From Vishniacozyma victoriae (Eukaryota > Basidiomycota > Tremellomycetes > Tremellales > Bulleribasidiaceae): a stretch of 64,000 nt of DNA. The DNA is taken from contig JADPYG010000089.1 in the NCBI GenBank assembly GCA_017654735.1, forward strand, positions 1,002,001 to 1,066,000, given 5' to 3'. Positions 47,688 through 57,154 of this stretch are shown here, one piece after another. The number at the start of each line of letters is the position of its first letter. Position 1 is the first letter of the stretch. A model generated the notes under the pieces. It saw nothing but the letters and a program-made list of their open reading frames with translations. It was not told where the DNA came from and ran no database searches. The translations under genes and the position numbers were made by a program.

Positions 47688-48035
47688 GGTGGCGTTTGGT
47701 ATGTATGAACGGGCGAAGGTGACTTCCGCTGTGATGGTTGTAGAACTCAGAGGGTCGAAATGAGAAAGTGACGAACGTATCCTCTTTCGCAGAACCCTAG
47801 ACAGCTCTTGTAAAACGATCAGGACAAAGGATATACTGCTAACAAAGGTTCGTACATCGTCATGTATGGAAGGTGAATTGTAGAATGTCGAGGCATGATG
47901 TCTGTATTTAATTGTGGAAAGTGATTTTTGTACTGTGTGAAGTGGTGATACCAGTGAATCAATCTATGTCAGGCAGAGGAGATTGAGTGGAAGGGATATT
48001 GATGGGGGAAGAGAGTTACCAGCCGTCCAAGCGCC

Positions 48036-48152
48036 CTCTTATAGCCCCATACCCGCTCCTCTTACTGTAATCTGCCCATCAACGGATGTACCTCTGTGGA
48101 GCTCAAAGGATGCTGCAAATAACGCCGGCATGAAAGAGAGTGATAACCCCGG
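48036..48152 (-). promoter_or_regulatory. Promoter modules of array member B
   Basis: TATAAGAGGG on the minus strand (about 48036-48045), then GTGGAG (48096-48101), AAAGGAT (48105-48111) and the module GCCGG..TGAAAG..GATAA..CCGG (48121-48152). The TGGCA dyad present in A, C, D and E is not recognisable here (GAGGCGGCTTGC at the expected place). Confidence 0.5.
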
Positions 48153-48225
48153 TGAGGCGGCTTGCGCAAAAGACTATTGGCGGTGAGGCGGACCGCTCAG
48201 CGCTTGAGGCAGCTGAGAAGCGTCA

Positions 48226-48576
48226 CTATGTGCTCTCGGTCAGTAGTGTTGCGAGAAAGTCGTGCACAGACACGAGCGTCGGCACATTCCAAACAAGAAG
48301 ACTTTGTGGTTGATAGCAAGAAACATAGCCCAAATCTTCCACATTGGACCCATATGATGGGATCACGCCTGACTTGAAGCCATCCAGGTGTAATCTTTCA
48401 GAGAAACAGAAATGATGCGATCTCAGTGAGCTGCGTTGCGGTTCACCTCTTGGGTTGTGCAGGCGGAACACGATGAGTTCGGACCATTCAGTATCTGTCC
48501 GGTCAGGGCCGGTACAGCGACTAGGATTCTGACTGGTGCTCAACCTCGATAGGTGGATAGACTTGATACTACCCAC
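48226..48576 (-). CDS. Hypothetical 116-residue ORF inside the array
   Basis: Uninterrupted frame MGSIKSIHLSRLSTSQ ending HDFLATLLTEST, between the promoter of member B and the 3' end of member C. Composition is protein-like in the second half (GFKSGVIPSYGSNVEDLGYV), but no TATA box or array modules precede it. Could be a fragment of a former member or a chance ORF. Confidence 0.25.
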   Translation of the reverse strand: MGSIKSIHLSRLSTSQNPSRCTGPDRTDTEWSELIVFRLHNPRGEPQRSSLRSHHFCFSERLHLDGFKSGVIPSYGSNVEDLGYVSCYQPQSLLVWNVPTLVSVHDFLATLLTEST

Positions 48577-48675
48577 TCGGCAACTAACGCAGACTCATCA
48601 AGCATATACATCAACCATGCCTCTCAATCCGAAAATATCAACAAGAGGTACGCGACTGCTACTGCATGATCCACT

Positions 48676-49287
48676 TTAGATGACACTGTAACCCCGCTTC
48701 TGTGACGGTACATCCTCGGTCTGGTGTCTGTCTTCCACCAACATCTCCAAACGGGTGCCAGATGGATCAGGCTGAATAGGGAACTCGAATATCTGGGTGG
48801 CCGTGTGCGACCAGCCTGTACCGGTGGCTATGGTGAGAGCACCTGGACAGACGGAGGCCTTCTCGGTGCCGTGGCGATGGTGTTGTTCGATGTTGATCGA
48901 CCCCCACGGTTGGTTGTCGTCGATCAATTTCGGATCCCCTCCTGGTATGATGCTCATTGATTTGTTTTCATGAAGAAGGATGACGTGTTGGTCGCGAGCG
49001 CCAGTCCTGGCTTCGAAGGCAGAAAAGGCAGATGCGTTTGCGAGGAGTTGGTTGGCCTGGTTCACCATTCCATTCGCTTTCAGGTCGCCAACACAGTCGT
49101 CGAGATGCTTGTATACGCGAATCGGCCCCTCGTTATTGATCTTGAGACTACCAACCTTGGTGTCATATGTTAAGAAGCTGAACGGAAGTCCAGAAGCGAG
49201 AGATTTGCACAAGCCGGTGGCTTGCTCATGGCTGAAGCGAGGAACATCCAACACGCAAGAGTTGGTGGTCGAAGTCATTGTTAACAA
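48676..49287 (-). CDS. Array member C, uncharacterised 203-residue protein
   Basis: Uninterrupted frame with starts at 49287 (MLTMTSTTNSC) or 49278; a TATA-like TATAAAGCAGG lies about 155 bases upstream. Residues 10-70 have a beta strand (SCVLDVPRF), a helix (QATGLCKSLASGLP), FSFLTYDTKVGSLKI, then VYKHLDDCVGDLKANG. The second half is beta-rich: QHVILLHENKSMSIIPGG, WGSINIEQHHRH, PGALTIATGTGWSHTATQIF. It is the most intact reference copy of the array. No secretion signal or known motif. By eye it aligns over its length with both halves of member B and, in its second half, with member E. Confidence 0.7.
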   Translation of the reverse strand: MLTMTSTTNSCVLDVPRFSHEQATGLCKSLASGLPFSFLTYDTKVGSLKINNEGPIRVYKHLDDCVGDLKANGMVNQANQLLANASAFSAFEARTGARDQHVILLHENKSMSIIPGGDPKLIDDNQPWGSINIEQHHRHGTEKASVCPGALTIATGTGWSHTATQIFEFPIQPDPSGTRLEMLVEDRHQTEDVPSQKRGYSVI

Positions 49288-49442
49288 TATGGTCTTTGTT
49301 GTAGTGGGAGATAGAACAGTGTAGGCACGTAAGGGTACAAGTTAAGCTGTAAGTTACGCGGGGTGATGAAGGTCTGGACCTGAGGGGAGGATCTTTTGCG
49401 TGAAGACGGAAGTGAAGAAGAGAGTCAGACGCAGATAAATCC

Positions 49443-49594
49443 TGCTTTATACCCCAAACCCGCTCCACAACCGCTCCACAGCCACTCAAGCAAGCAAAAC
49501 AAGCTCCATCAATGGACACCGCTCCACAGCTTATAAAGGATGTAGAGATATTGCCGGGGTGAAAGGTAGGATAATGCCGGTCTGGCAGCGCCAC
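49443..49594 (-). promoter_or_regulatory. Promoter modules of array member C
   Basis: TATAAAG on the minus strand (about 49443-49450), GCTCCAC copies at 49461-49483, CTCCAC (49522-49527), AAAGGAT (49535-49541), GCCGG..TGAAAG..GATAA..GCCGG (49550-49580) and the dyad TGGCAGCGCCAC (49583-49594). Order and spacing match the member A promoter. Confidence 0.55.
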
Positions 49595-50304
49595 GGCCGA
49601 CCCCTTCAGCTCAACATAAACTTGCCACCGCAGAGATCTGTTGGCTGGTGTCTAGCCAGACCGACCTGGAGTCGGCTTACTGTGCATTAAACGGTGGATG
49701 TGATGAAATTGCTCAAAGGCTGTACCTACAAGGTTGCTGCCTCCCGACGTCACTGAAGGAAGGTGTGGCGCTGTGTTGGCGATGTAGATTGCAAGGTCTG
49801 ACTCCCGCCACTTGGACGAGCCAGCATATCAGTGTGACCCTCTGCCTTACTAGCTCGTTGTAGTGGTGTCAGGGAACGTCTTGATCCTCGTTCATGAGCC
49901 ACGAACCGGACGAACCAATTTTGTCAATACTGTAAAAGACTGAAATCGCTTTAACCTAGAGGAAAGCTAACACAGCACCACCGGGGTGAAGTCTACAGTC
50001 GCATGAATATATGCATACACAACAATGTTAACTTTATACCGGAAGAGATACATGTACTCGCTACAAGACTAGCTATCTATGTATCATCTGATTCTACTAC
50101 TGCCAAGGTTACTAGCCGATAACCACCATATGGGCTGATTTAAGGGTAGTAACCTAGTGCTTACTAGTGATAACCTTAATACGCCAATGTCTCATATTGG
50201 TCGTATGGGTTCTGGCTATGCAAGCCAAACCTCTCATAGAGCGTGTCTTTTAACAAACAAGGACACAACGAGTGATATAGAAGATAAAGAAGAACACGTG
50301 TGAA
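49595..50304. other. Intergenic region in the array with a 9-bp inverted repeat
   Basis: About 700 bases without a convincing gene. AGGTTACTA (50106-50114) and TAGTAACCT (50147-50155) form an inverted repeat that could be a hairpin near the 3' end of member D. A TGGCTGG..CTAGCCAG imperfect dyad lies near 49643. Not enough to call a mobile element. Confidence 0.4.
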
Positions 50305-51036
50305 TTAGATTATTGTGACGACTGTCGCGTCTCGTGTAGAGATGTCCGTCCTTGGTTTTGCCCCTTGCAACATTTTGCACAACTTCGGAGAATGCAATTT
50401 TGAGTTCTGTTTGGGAGCCTGCATGGTTTCGATTGTCCAAGCCTTGTCCTTGCCTTGCCACAGGGAATAGGGGCCGGCTTCAACGCCCAAGGCAACATCT
50501 CCGTCCCAAACTCTCATATGGCTTTCCTCCGTTCGACGACCATTTGCTCCTGAGGCAACACTCCTATTCCCTTCAAGATCTCGTATGAAAGTATGAGTCT
50601 TGCGCCCTTTGTTGAAAGAGTCGGTATAGCTCATACCATCGGTGGGAGCGACATAGAGGGAACAGACATCTCCGACGAACCAATTGGAAGCCTCTAGACT
50701 GAGCTCGGTCTGGTTTCCGTTCTGGGACTGCCCGTTTGGATTGTGGTCAGAGTTTGCGACGCTCTTTCTGATGAATCTCTCCAGGTTTCCAGTGGCAGTC
50801 GGCTCGCTCAAGGTCATTTCGACAGAGTGAGCTGCGGTATCGTACACGATAGACTTGGCTCCAATCGCGCCGCCGAGGGTCGCCAATGCCTCTCGTGCGT
50901 CGGGAAACTCTTTGGGTACATCAAGAGTGATCACGAATTCAGAAGCCAGCATGTCGGATCCGCCAGGGAATGAGGGGTCGACACGATGGCTCAAAGATCC
51001 GGCGTGTAAAAATGGATCGGGAGAAGTGGTGGTCAT
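50305..51036 (-). CDS. Array member D, uncharacterised 243-residue protein
   Basis: Uninterrupted frame; I choose ATG 51036 (MTTTSPDPFLHAGSLSH) because it is about 160 bases below the TATA-like TATAAAGTGAG, like members A and C. An upstream ATG at 51102 is possible. Residues 30-100 repeat the family pattern: SEFVITLDVPKEFPDAREAL, AIGAKSIVYDTAAHSVEMTL, LERFIRKSV. The second half contains NWFVGDVCSLYVAPTDGM, HMRVWDGDVALGVEAGPYSL and a basic C-terminus. Longest member. No known domain, signal peptide or membrane segment. Confidence 0.68.
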   Translation of the reverse strand: MTTTSPDPFLHAGSLSHRVDPSFPGGSDMLASEFVITLDVPKEFPDAREALATLGGAIGAKSIVYDTAAHSVEMTLSEPTATGNLERFIRKSVANSDHNPNGQSQNGNQTELSLEASNWFVGDVCSLYVAPTDGMSYTDSFNKGRKTHTFIRDLEGNRSVASGANGRRTEESHMRVWDGDVALGVEAGPYSLWQGKDKAWTIETMQAPKQNSKLHSPKLCKMLQGAKPRTDISTRDATVVTII

Positions 51037-51194
51037 GCTGCGAAGTATTGAGTGCAGAGTTGTGTGTAGGTTTGGACGAAAACGTGCAATTACGAAAGTC
51101 AAAGTGAGTAAGGGTACGAGGACTGGAGGTGTGTGATAATCGTTCGCCTGGAGGGATGAAGTGAAGAGATGGGAACATCGGCAAAATGTCTCAC

Positions 51195-51426
51195 TTTATA
51201 ACCACTCTCGCTCCACAATGAGCTCTCATACATGAAACGCGGCGGTCAATGGAGGGAATCTGTCAATAATCAAGGCTCCACGTACTTCGATGAGAAGCTG
51301 TTGCTCCACAGACCTCGACCGACGATTCTGCTTGATCACTTTCAATGGATGTCGCTCCATAAGTATCATAGATCCCTTCATTGTGAGCATACCAAAGGAG
51401 CCATATGCCCATTCTGGCAATGCCAC
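51195..51426 (-). promoter_or_regulatory. Promoter modules of array member D
   Basis: TATA-like CTTTATA on the plus strand (51194-51200), GCTCCA-type copies at about 51210, 51303 and 51352, and the dyad TGGCAATGCCAC (51415-51426). The GCCGG..TGAAAG..GATAA module is not recognisable, so D shares only part of the set. Confidence 0.45.
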
Positions 51427-51622
51427 ACCCACGCTCCCAGCTCGATCTTGAGAATCATTAGTTCGGATGAGCTGGTTCATAATTCATGGACAGGGCGATG
51501 ATCAAATATCAGTAGGATGTGAGCAGCCCACAGCGGCGCCTGCAAGCTCTAAGGAATCAACGTTGTGAGTCGCGCGTCAGTGGTACGAGGCCAGTCAAAT
51601 CCCGACTATACTCGTACATGTA

Positions 51623-52039
51623 TCAGTCAAGATGTAGGTATAACAAAGGACTTTCCACCCATGACCGCCATGTGCTGAGAGCCTTGAAAACCGCGCCATC
51701 CGAAATCACAGTTTTTTCTTCACGCCTGCGACTGCCGTTAAGCAGACTCCTGATGACAAACAGGCTCTGACTTTGCCCGGCCGCGACTTGCTTCATCGTG
51801 AAACCGTCATGCTTGGGTGCCGTCGCGATCCCAGCAATCGTATGTCCATCGCCATCAGATATCACACTGACGTAGACGTCGTGGGTTGCTGGTTGATAGA
51901 TATTCATCTGGATTCGTCCCGTTCGATCCCTGTGAAGCTCCGCCGGCGAGTTGTCCAGCTCCAACATCGTCTTTCCGACTTCCAGCAGCACAAAGTTCTC
52001 CGCCTTGTCTTTGTCCCCGCTTTGGGGGATGAATGCCAT
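51623..52039 (-). CDS. Array member E, N-terminally truncated copy
   Basis: A 138-residue frame starting MAFIPQSGDKDKAENFVLLE. It aligns by eye only with the second, beta-rich half of member C (NFVLLEVGKTMLEL against HVILLHENKSMSII, then GRIQMNIYQPATHD, VISDGDGHTIAGIAT). The N-terminal half of the family is missing; just upstream the frame meets a TGA. A TATA-like CTATAATG (about 52148) is about 110 bases away. Either a truncated remnant or a real short member. Confidence 0.5.
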   Translation of the reverse strand: MAFIPQSGDKDKAENFVLLEVGKTMLELDNSPAELHRDRTGRIQMNIYQPATHDVYVSVISDGDGHTIAGIATAPKHDGFTMKQVAAGQSQSLFVIRSLLNGSRRREEKTVISDGAVFKALSTWRSWVESPLLYLHLD

Positions 52040-52378
52040 AGCCCAGGTGCCGCAATGCTTCCACTTGGCTCTCGAGCTTCACGAGTCCAGCTGGTCACCC
52101 CATCTGGCCTCGGATTTGGATAGAATGATTGATTGGGTCGTATAAACATTATAGCTCGGACGGTTGGTGAAGTGCTGCTGCGGCGTTAGGCCCATACTCG
52201 GGGTTCACGAGAGCCTAGGAGATTTCGAGTAATGACCGCGATCGTTGTCGACAGTGGAGCAAGGAGGTAGCGAGGTGTTGGGGGGGCCGTTCAATGAGAG
52301 ACATCTTGAGCGTTTAGTGTAGGGAAGAGAGGCGTTATAGTCGGTGCGGTGTAGTAGAGAGAAATGATCTTGTACCGT

Positions 52379-52497
52379 TCGCTCCACTTTCGAGATTCTG
52401 ATTGATCGTATCAAAGGATTCCGGTCCAATGCCGCGAAAGAATTGTCACCACGATGCCGAGATGAAGAGTATCACAACGGCAGGTTGGCACTGCCAC
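52379..52497 (-). promoter_or_regulatory. Promoter modules of array member E
   Basis: GCTCCAC (52381-52386 region), AAAGGAT (52413-52419), a diverged GCCG..GAAAG..GCCG module (52429-52465) and the dyad TGGCACTGCCAC (52486-52497), lying just beyond the 3' end of the F-box gene. This marks the right edge of the array. Confidence 0.45.
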
Positions 52498-52520
52498 ATC
52501 CGAACCCCAAGCGTAAGACA

Positions 52521-53588
52521 TCAAGACCATACGAACGGCCGCCAACTTGTCGATTCGAAAGCCTCCTTGAACTCGTCGACGGCATCACTCGGCACCAACT
52601 CATCTGAAAATTGACATTCCGAAGCGGGAGCGGTTTCCGTGATGATCTTGATCTTTGGACCACATAGTGCTTTAATAGCGTCGAGTAGGATATGTGGTGA
52701 GTTGGCTCGTGTTTCCCATCCTTCCAGTGCCGTAATGACACCAGAGGTGAGGTACACAGTTCCCACATTCGGCATCAGGATGTGTGTTTCGATTATCGTT
52801 CTTGACGATGAAGCTTCTTTCGGATCCTCGGGTTCTCGCATTGGATAATATCGTCCCAGTGGTTGCGTGTCGGAATAATCCCTTCCATATCCCGAATCTC
52901 GAAGGATCAAGAGCGACTGACAAATCCTCCAATCCAATAATGGTTCTTCCAGTACTATCTCCCTCACGTGCTCCAAACATTCCCTCTTCCGCTCCTCGAC
53001 CTTTCGCGAGATTACATCTTCTTCGCGGTAGACTTGTTTCTGTTTGCCCTTGGCGTCAAACTTTGCTTTTGGATCGAATGTGAAGCCGGAGATAGGGAGT
53101 GGAATACCGTATAAGATCTTGGGGAGGGTAAAGCGGTCGACCGTGATTTTGCGGAAGAGGTGTGGGGTGACTGTATCGTACATGGCGTGGTTCAGGCGGG
53201 CTAGGATTGCCATACTCGAAGCGTCGAGGACATACTTGCACATGATATCGATCACCGCTCGAGGTACAGTTCGCGGCTCTTTCTCACGCGAACGTCGAGG
53301 ATCTTTAGGATGTCGAGCTGCGGTACTTGAACTTTCCGGTCGAGGTTCTCGAAACCATTGATACGGCCCATCAGGGAACAAATGGTTATAAGTCGGTAAT
53401 CCATCTTCAGCCACCCCAGCATCTTCCTCTTGATCATCGATGAAGCGAAAGTAACTCGTCCTACCTGCCCGTTGACTTGCTGTTGGTGGTGCGGGGGATG
53501 AGATGACTAGTCCTCGGAGTGGTTCTTCTGGTGGAGCATCGTTCGGAAGTTGACTGAGATGAGCTTGTATCCTGTTCAAGATCCCCAT
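52521..53588 (-). CDS. F-box-like protein
   Basis: Uninterrupted 355-codon frame. A disordered N-terminus with a basic Arg/Lys patch is followed by a helical F-box-like unit (VPRAVIDIMCKYVLDASSMA, ILARLNHAMYDTVTPHLFRK) and the ITVDRFTLPKILYGI strand typical of basidiomycete F-box-like families. A mixed alpha/beta region may hold degenerate repeats. F-box proteins link substrates to SCF ubiquitin ligases; the match here is weak and judged by eye. The gene has no introns and its stop lies 24 bases from the last promoter module of the array. Confidence 0.55.
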   Translation of the reverse strand: MGILNRIQAHLSQLPNDAPPEEPLRGLVISSPAPPTASQRAGRTSYFRFIDDQEEDAGVAEDGLPTYNHLFPDGPYQWFREPRPESSSTAARHPKDPRRSREKEPRTVPRAVIDIMCKYVLDASSMAILARLNHAMYDTVTPHLFRKITVDRFTLPKILYGIPLPISGFTFDPKAKFDAKGKQKQVYREEDVISRKVEERKRECLEHVREIVLEEPLLDWRICQSLLILRDSGYGRDYSDTQPLGRYYPMREPEDPKEASSSRTIIETHILMPNVGTVYLTSGVITALEGWETRANSPHILLDAIKALCGPKIKIITETAPASECQFSDELVPSDAVDEFKEAFESTSWRPFVWS

Positions 53589-53803
53589 ATCGTTCCAACT
53601 CGACTATGGCGAGTGGTAAAGGTAGTCGCATACATAGCTCAGCACGTTGATTACCTCCCTAGTACATACTCGTACTTAGAGCGTAACCTCGTTTCATATG
53701 GCTAGAGAGGAGAGAAGATATATTTGATTCCGTCATCCGCTTGGACAAGCCAATCCAATCCAATCATCGACAAATACACTATACCATTACCCATCTATAC
53801 ATC

Positions 53804-54538
53804 ATGTCACTCTCATTCCTACGTACATCCCTACGATCGGGTCAACCTTCTATCAGCCGAGGCTTCGCTTCATCCACTATCAAATTCAACCAGCCTCTCA
53901 AGACAGTCCATCCAGCAGATGTCGTTTCCGGAAAAGTAGCTGGTGTCCCCGCTACCCAGCCCGAGGACACTAGGGCATTAGCAGCAGAGGTAGTCTCTGA
54001 TGCACCAAGTACGTCTTTCCTGATCTACTAAAGCTACATATGACTTGTGAAACGTGAAGAAAGAGCTGACTGTCAGGGGAACTCCAACACCGTCAAGTCC
54101 GAATTTACCGACCCACCAAATCAACCATGCAGTCCGCAAAGGGTAAAACAAAGAAATGGGTCCTCGACTGGGATGTCCTACAAGGAGCTGGACGATGGGA
54201 GAACCCTTTGATGGGATGGGCAAGTTCGGCCGATTACATGCAGGGAACGACAATGGCTTTTAGGTCCAAGGAGGATGCTGTTGCTTTTGTGCGTCTTTCT
54301 CTCACCTACTTTCACCATTTACTTGATGGGTGAAATATAGGAGTGGCGCTGACGAAACAGGCGGAGAGGCAGGGATGGGCATACTACGTTCAAACTCCCA
54401 ACGAGCCCAAGATCCCATCCAAGAACTATGGTACGTCATCTGACACATCCTTTCTATTGATAAATGGATCAAGCTGACCATGTAGCGAGCAACTACGTTC
54501 ACGTCCCTGGAAAGTTGAGGATCCACCATACCAAGTAG
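53804..54538 (+). CDS. NDUFS4: NDUFS4-type 18 kDa subunit of mitochondrial complex I
   Basis: Four exons (53804-54008, 54077-54288, 54361-54430, 54486-54538) encode 179 residues. The N-terminus MSLSFLRTSLRSGQPSISRG is a mitochondrial presequence. The family core follows: QVRIYRPTKSTMQSAKGKTK, RWENPLMGWASSADYMQGT, FRSKEDAVAFAERQGWAYYV, and a final basic NYVHVPGKLRIHHTK. NDUFS4 is an accessory subunit that stabilises the NADH-binding module of complex I. The third-exon donor before 54289 is GTGCGT, less common than other donors here. All exons are in frame and the size is typical. Confidence 0.95.
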
Positions 54539-54734
54539 ACGAGAATGGACGTTGCATGTATTGATTGATTGACTGGTCTGGAGGGATGTGGAAGCAGGCC
54601 TTTCGGGATTGATTAACTGATAACATTCTACGACTCCGTCAAGCACTCTACATCTCTACATTCTATCCATACGGCTCCGTTGGCAATAGGAGATGTTCTA
54701 TGAGCGGATCACACTTGGTCTCAGGTTCCTACTC

Positions 54735-56752
54735 CTACTTCTCGGCAAGCAACACATCTTCAGGTTGTTGGAGGGTATCATTCTCCGCCGGCTCAACATC
54801 TAAATGCTTCCCGTCCCTAATCCATCAGCGACACTCAAGATCACACCAAATACTCACTTGATCTCAGTCATGATACACCGAGTCAAATCTGCGATCCGAT
54901 CAAAATCGTCCAACTACGCATCAGCAACTACAAAAGCGAAGGACGTACCTCGAGCCAGATTTGAGCCGAGAATCGACCCCACCATTTCCCATTGTGTACA
55001 TACTATCTTTATCAGTAGTCATCAATGAAAGGTATCGAGGACGAACAGGCATGAACCTTGCATTGAGGTCGAACATCCTTTTCTCCATGTATATCATTTG
55101 TTGGAAGGTATCGTCGAAATCTTTTGGAGGTGGGATATCGGGTAATTCCACATTCACCTGTTCTGTCAATACCCAGAATCAAGTGACTGAAGGACGTACC
55201 ATAGCTGCAGTCAAGCTTCCCTCTTCATTCTCCATCACTTTAGTACCCCATTTCTCAGCGATCCTCTTTCCACCCCTACTCATCAGCACCCCGTCTCAAG
55301 ATTAAATGACCAAGAAAAGACCTACTCAACAGCAAGAGAATGGCAATAATCCATAATCCTCTCTTCACCCCCTATATCCTTTCTCCATTGTATACCAGCT
55401 CCAATACTCAAGAAATTAGTCCAATCACAAGTCCCATTCCATTCGTATTGCAGGCCGAAACCCCATTCTCGGGTTGATTGGGGGTATGGGTATCGAGTTG
55501 AATTGTAGGCTGCTGAGACTGGGAATGATGATTTCACTAGGGTTTGGTTCCTTCTCTTCAGCCCTTGGTGTGTTGGAAAGAAAGGGGGAAACTTACCTTA
55601 GGGGAACATACATGATCGCCGCGGATCGGGGACTGGTGATCAGCTAGGCGGAGGGGGACTGGTCAAGAGGATACTTACGCGTACAGCCATTTGTGTGCGT
55701 TCTACATCATCAGCACCGTCCAAAGCGTGAGGTGATGGACATACTGTAACGAAGAAATCACACTTTGAAGCCCCAACATCGACCTTATGTTGTCCAATCG
55801 AATGAGCTCCATCGACAAGACTCAATACCCCATATTTCCTACACACCTCCACGACCTTTTCCCAGGGGAGTATCATCCTACCTGTCAGTTCCCATTTCCT
55901 ACTTTTTTTGTTTAAAAGGAAGGAAAGAAGAAAAGAAGGAAAGAAGGAGGGAACGTACCCAGGATTCGAAGCGATAGAATCAACAACTACCAATCTAACC
56001 CTACCCCCCTCCTTCTTTCCCTTGGGACTCGGCTGCTCATCTCCCTCCGTCGGATTTACTTCATTCCATTGCCCCAGGAATTCTTCTGTCTGGTATATGA
56101 TTTTTGCGTGGGAACATGGGAAAGTTAGGTTTATGATATCGAGGTTGATCTCTGGGTTCATGTCGCAGTAAAACTTCATCATTTGCTGGACTGCCCCGTA
56201 GGTTGTTGAGACTACCATCAGCCCAACTATCCCTTCCCCGTCTCTTCTGAGTACCACGGGGGCTAGAGATTAAAGAGCCGAGGAGCGAACTCACAGATGA
56301 CGATCCGATCCCCAGGTGACCATTTAATATTATGTAAAATAGTATTAACCCCATGAGTAGTATTTGGGACAATAACACATTCCTCAGCCTTCGCGCCGAT
56401 GATAGTAGCGCTCTTCTCCCTCACATCATTCAAGAGAGGTAACCAATCTCTCTTCATGAACCTGTCGGGATTTCCTTCAATTTGAACCCTAAGTTTCTCT
56501 TTGGCGACAGATACGGGCCGGGGGATGGTACCGTATGATCCTATCATCAGCTCCTCAGTCTTTCACATCGTTCGGGTGGAGGATATACCATTATTCATAT
56601 TCAGATCTATACATCAGTAAAGCCAAGGATGGGGACATACATCCATCTTCAAATTGAAATTCTTTGAGCATCGACCTGCCGAAATCAGGATACCCATCGA
56701 GCTTTCCACCTTTCACCCCAGCATCGCCTGTCTGATCTGGATTAGTGGACAT
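54735..56752 (-). CDS. Class V aminotransferase-fold PLP enzyme (Egt2/epimerase-like)
   Basis: Thirteen exons: 56752-56641, 56606-56589, 56540-56295, 56211-55959, 55877-55745, 55701-55679, 55632-55597, 55550-55326, 55275-55200, 55157-55047, 55002-54949, 54913-54858, 54816-54735; 474 residues. The motif LNMNNGSYGTIPRPV is built across the 18-nt second exon. Later landmarks are ECVIVPNTTHGVNTILHNI, SLVDGAHSIGQHKVDVGA and NAHKWLY with the PLP lysine, which lies in the 23-nt exon 6. Then come EERIMDYCHSLAVEGGKRIA and NGKWWGRFSAQIWLELDDFD. This fits the aminotransferase class V family that includes hercynylcysteine sulfoxide lyase (Egt2) and isopenicillin-N-epimerase-like proteins. Substrate cannot be decided from sequence. 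One donor is GTTCGT. Confidence 0.85.
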
Positions 56753-57154
56753 ATTTGTGCGATGGACAGGAGGATACTGATGCCTTGGAGATGGTTGGAT
56801 ATATACATACGAGTCGAGTTGTTATATCTTATCTGTTACAAGACGAGTCGATATTCCAGGCACCCATGCTCCGGCCCGGAAATTACGGGTTTGTCACAGA
56901 GCATAATGCATGCATGTTTCTGGGTTGGCGGACCCGGGACAAAGACGGGGTATACATGACTAAGCTTGGTGTATATCGACACAGTTGAATCTACTAGCGG
57001 CTCTCAACGGCATTGACGATGGTTCCAGTTCTTAAAGTGACTCGAGAACGCAATGACCGGTTCCTTACACCATACTTCTCGAGCTCTTGATTCACCAAGA
57101 ACTTCCTTGTAGGATTCATTGCCGCTAAGGTGTATTCTTGCGTGTTTCGCGGTA
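56753..57154. promoter_or_regulatory. Promoter region of the PLP enzyme gene
   Basis: About 400 bases between two minus-strand genes. Frames at 56654-56988 on the plus strand are antisense or leader fragments. No TATA box with good spacing is seen. Confidence 0.35.

Noticed and set aside
49595..50304. Miniature transposon around the 9-bp inverted repeat
   Set aside because: The inverted repeat is short and has no target-site duplication that I can see; a simple hairpin explains it as well.
45752..52039. Array proteins as secreted effectors
   Set aside because: None of the members starts with a hydrophobic signal peptide, and no membrane segment is visible.
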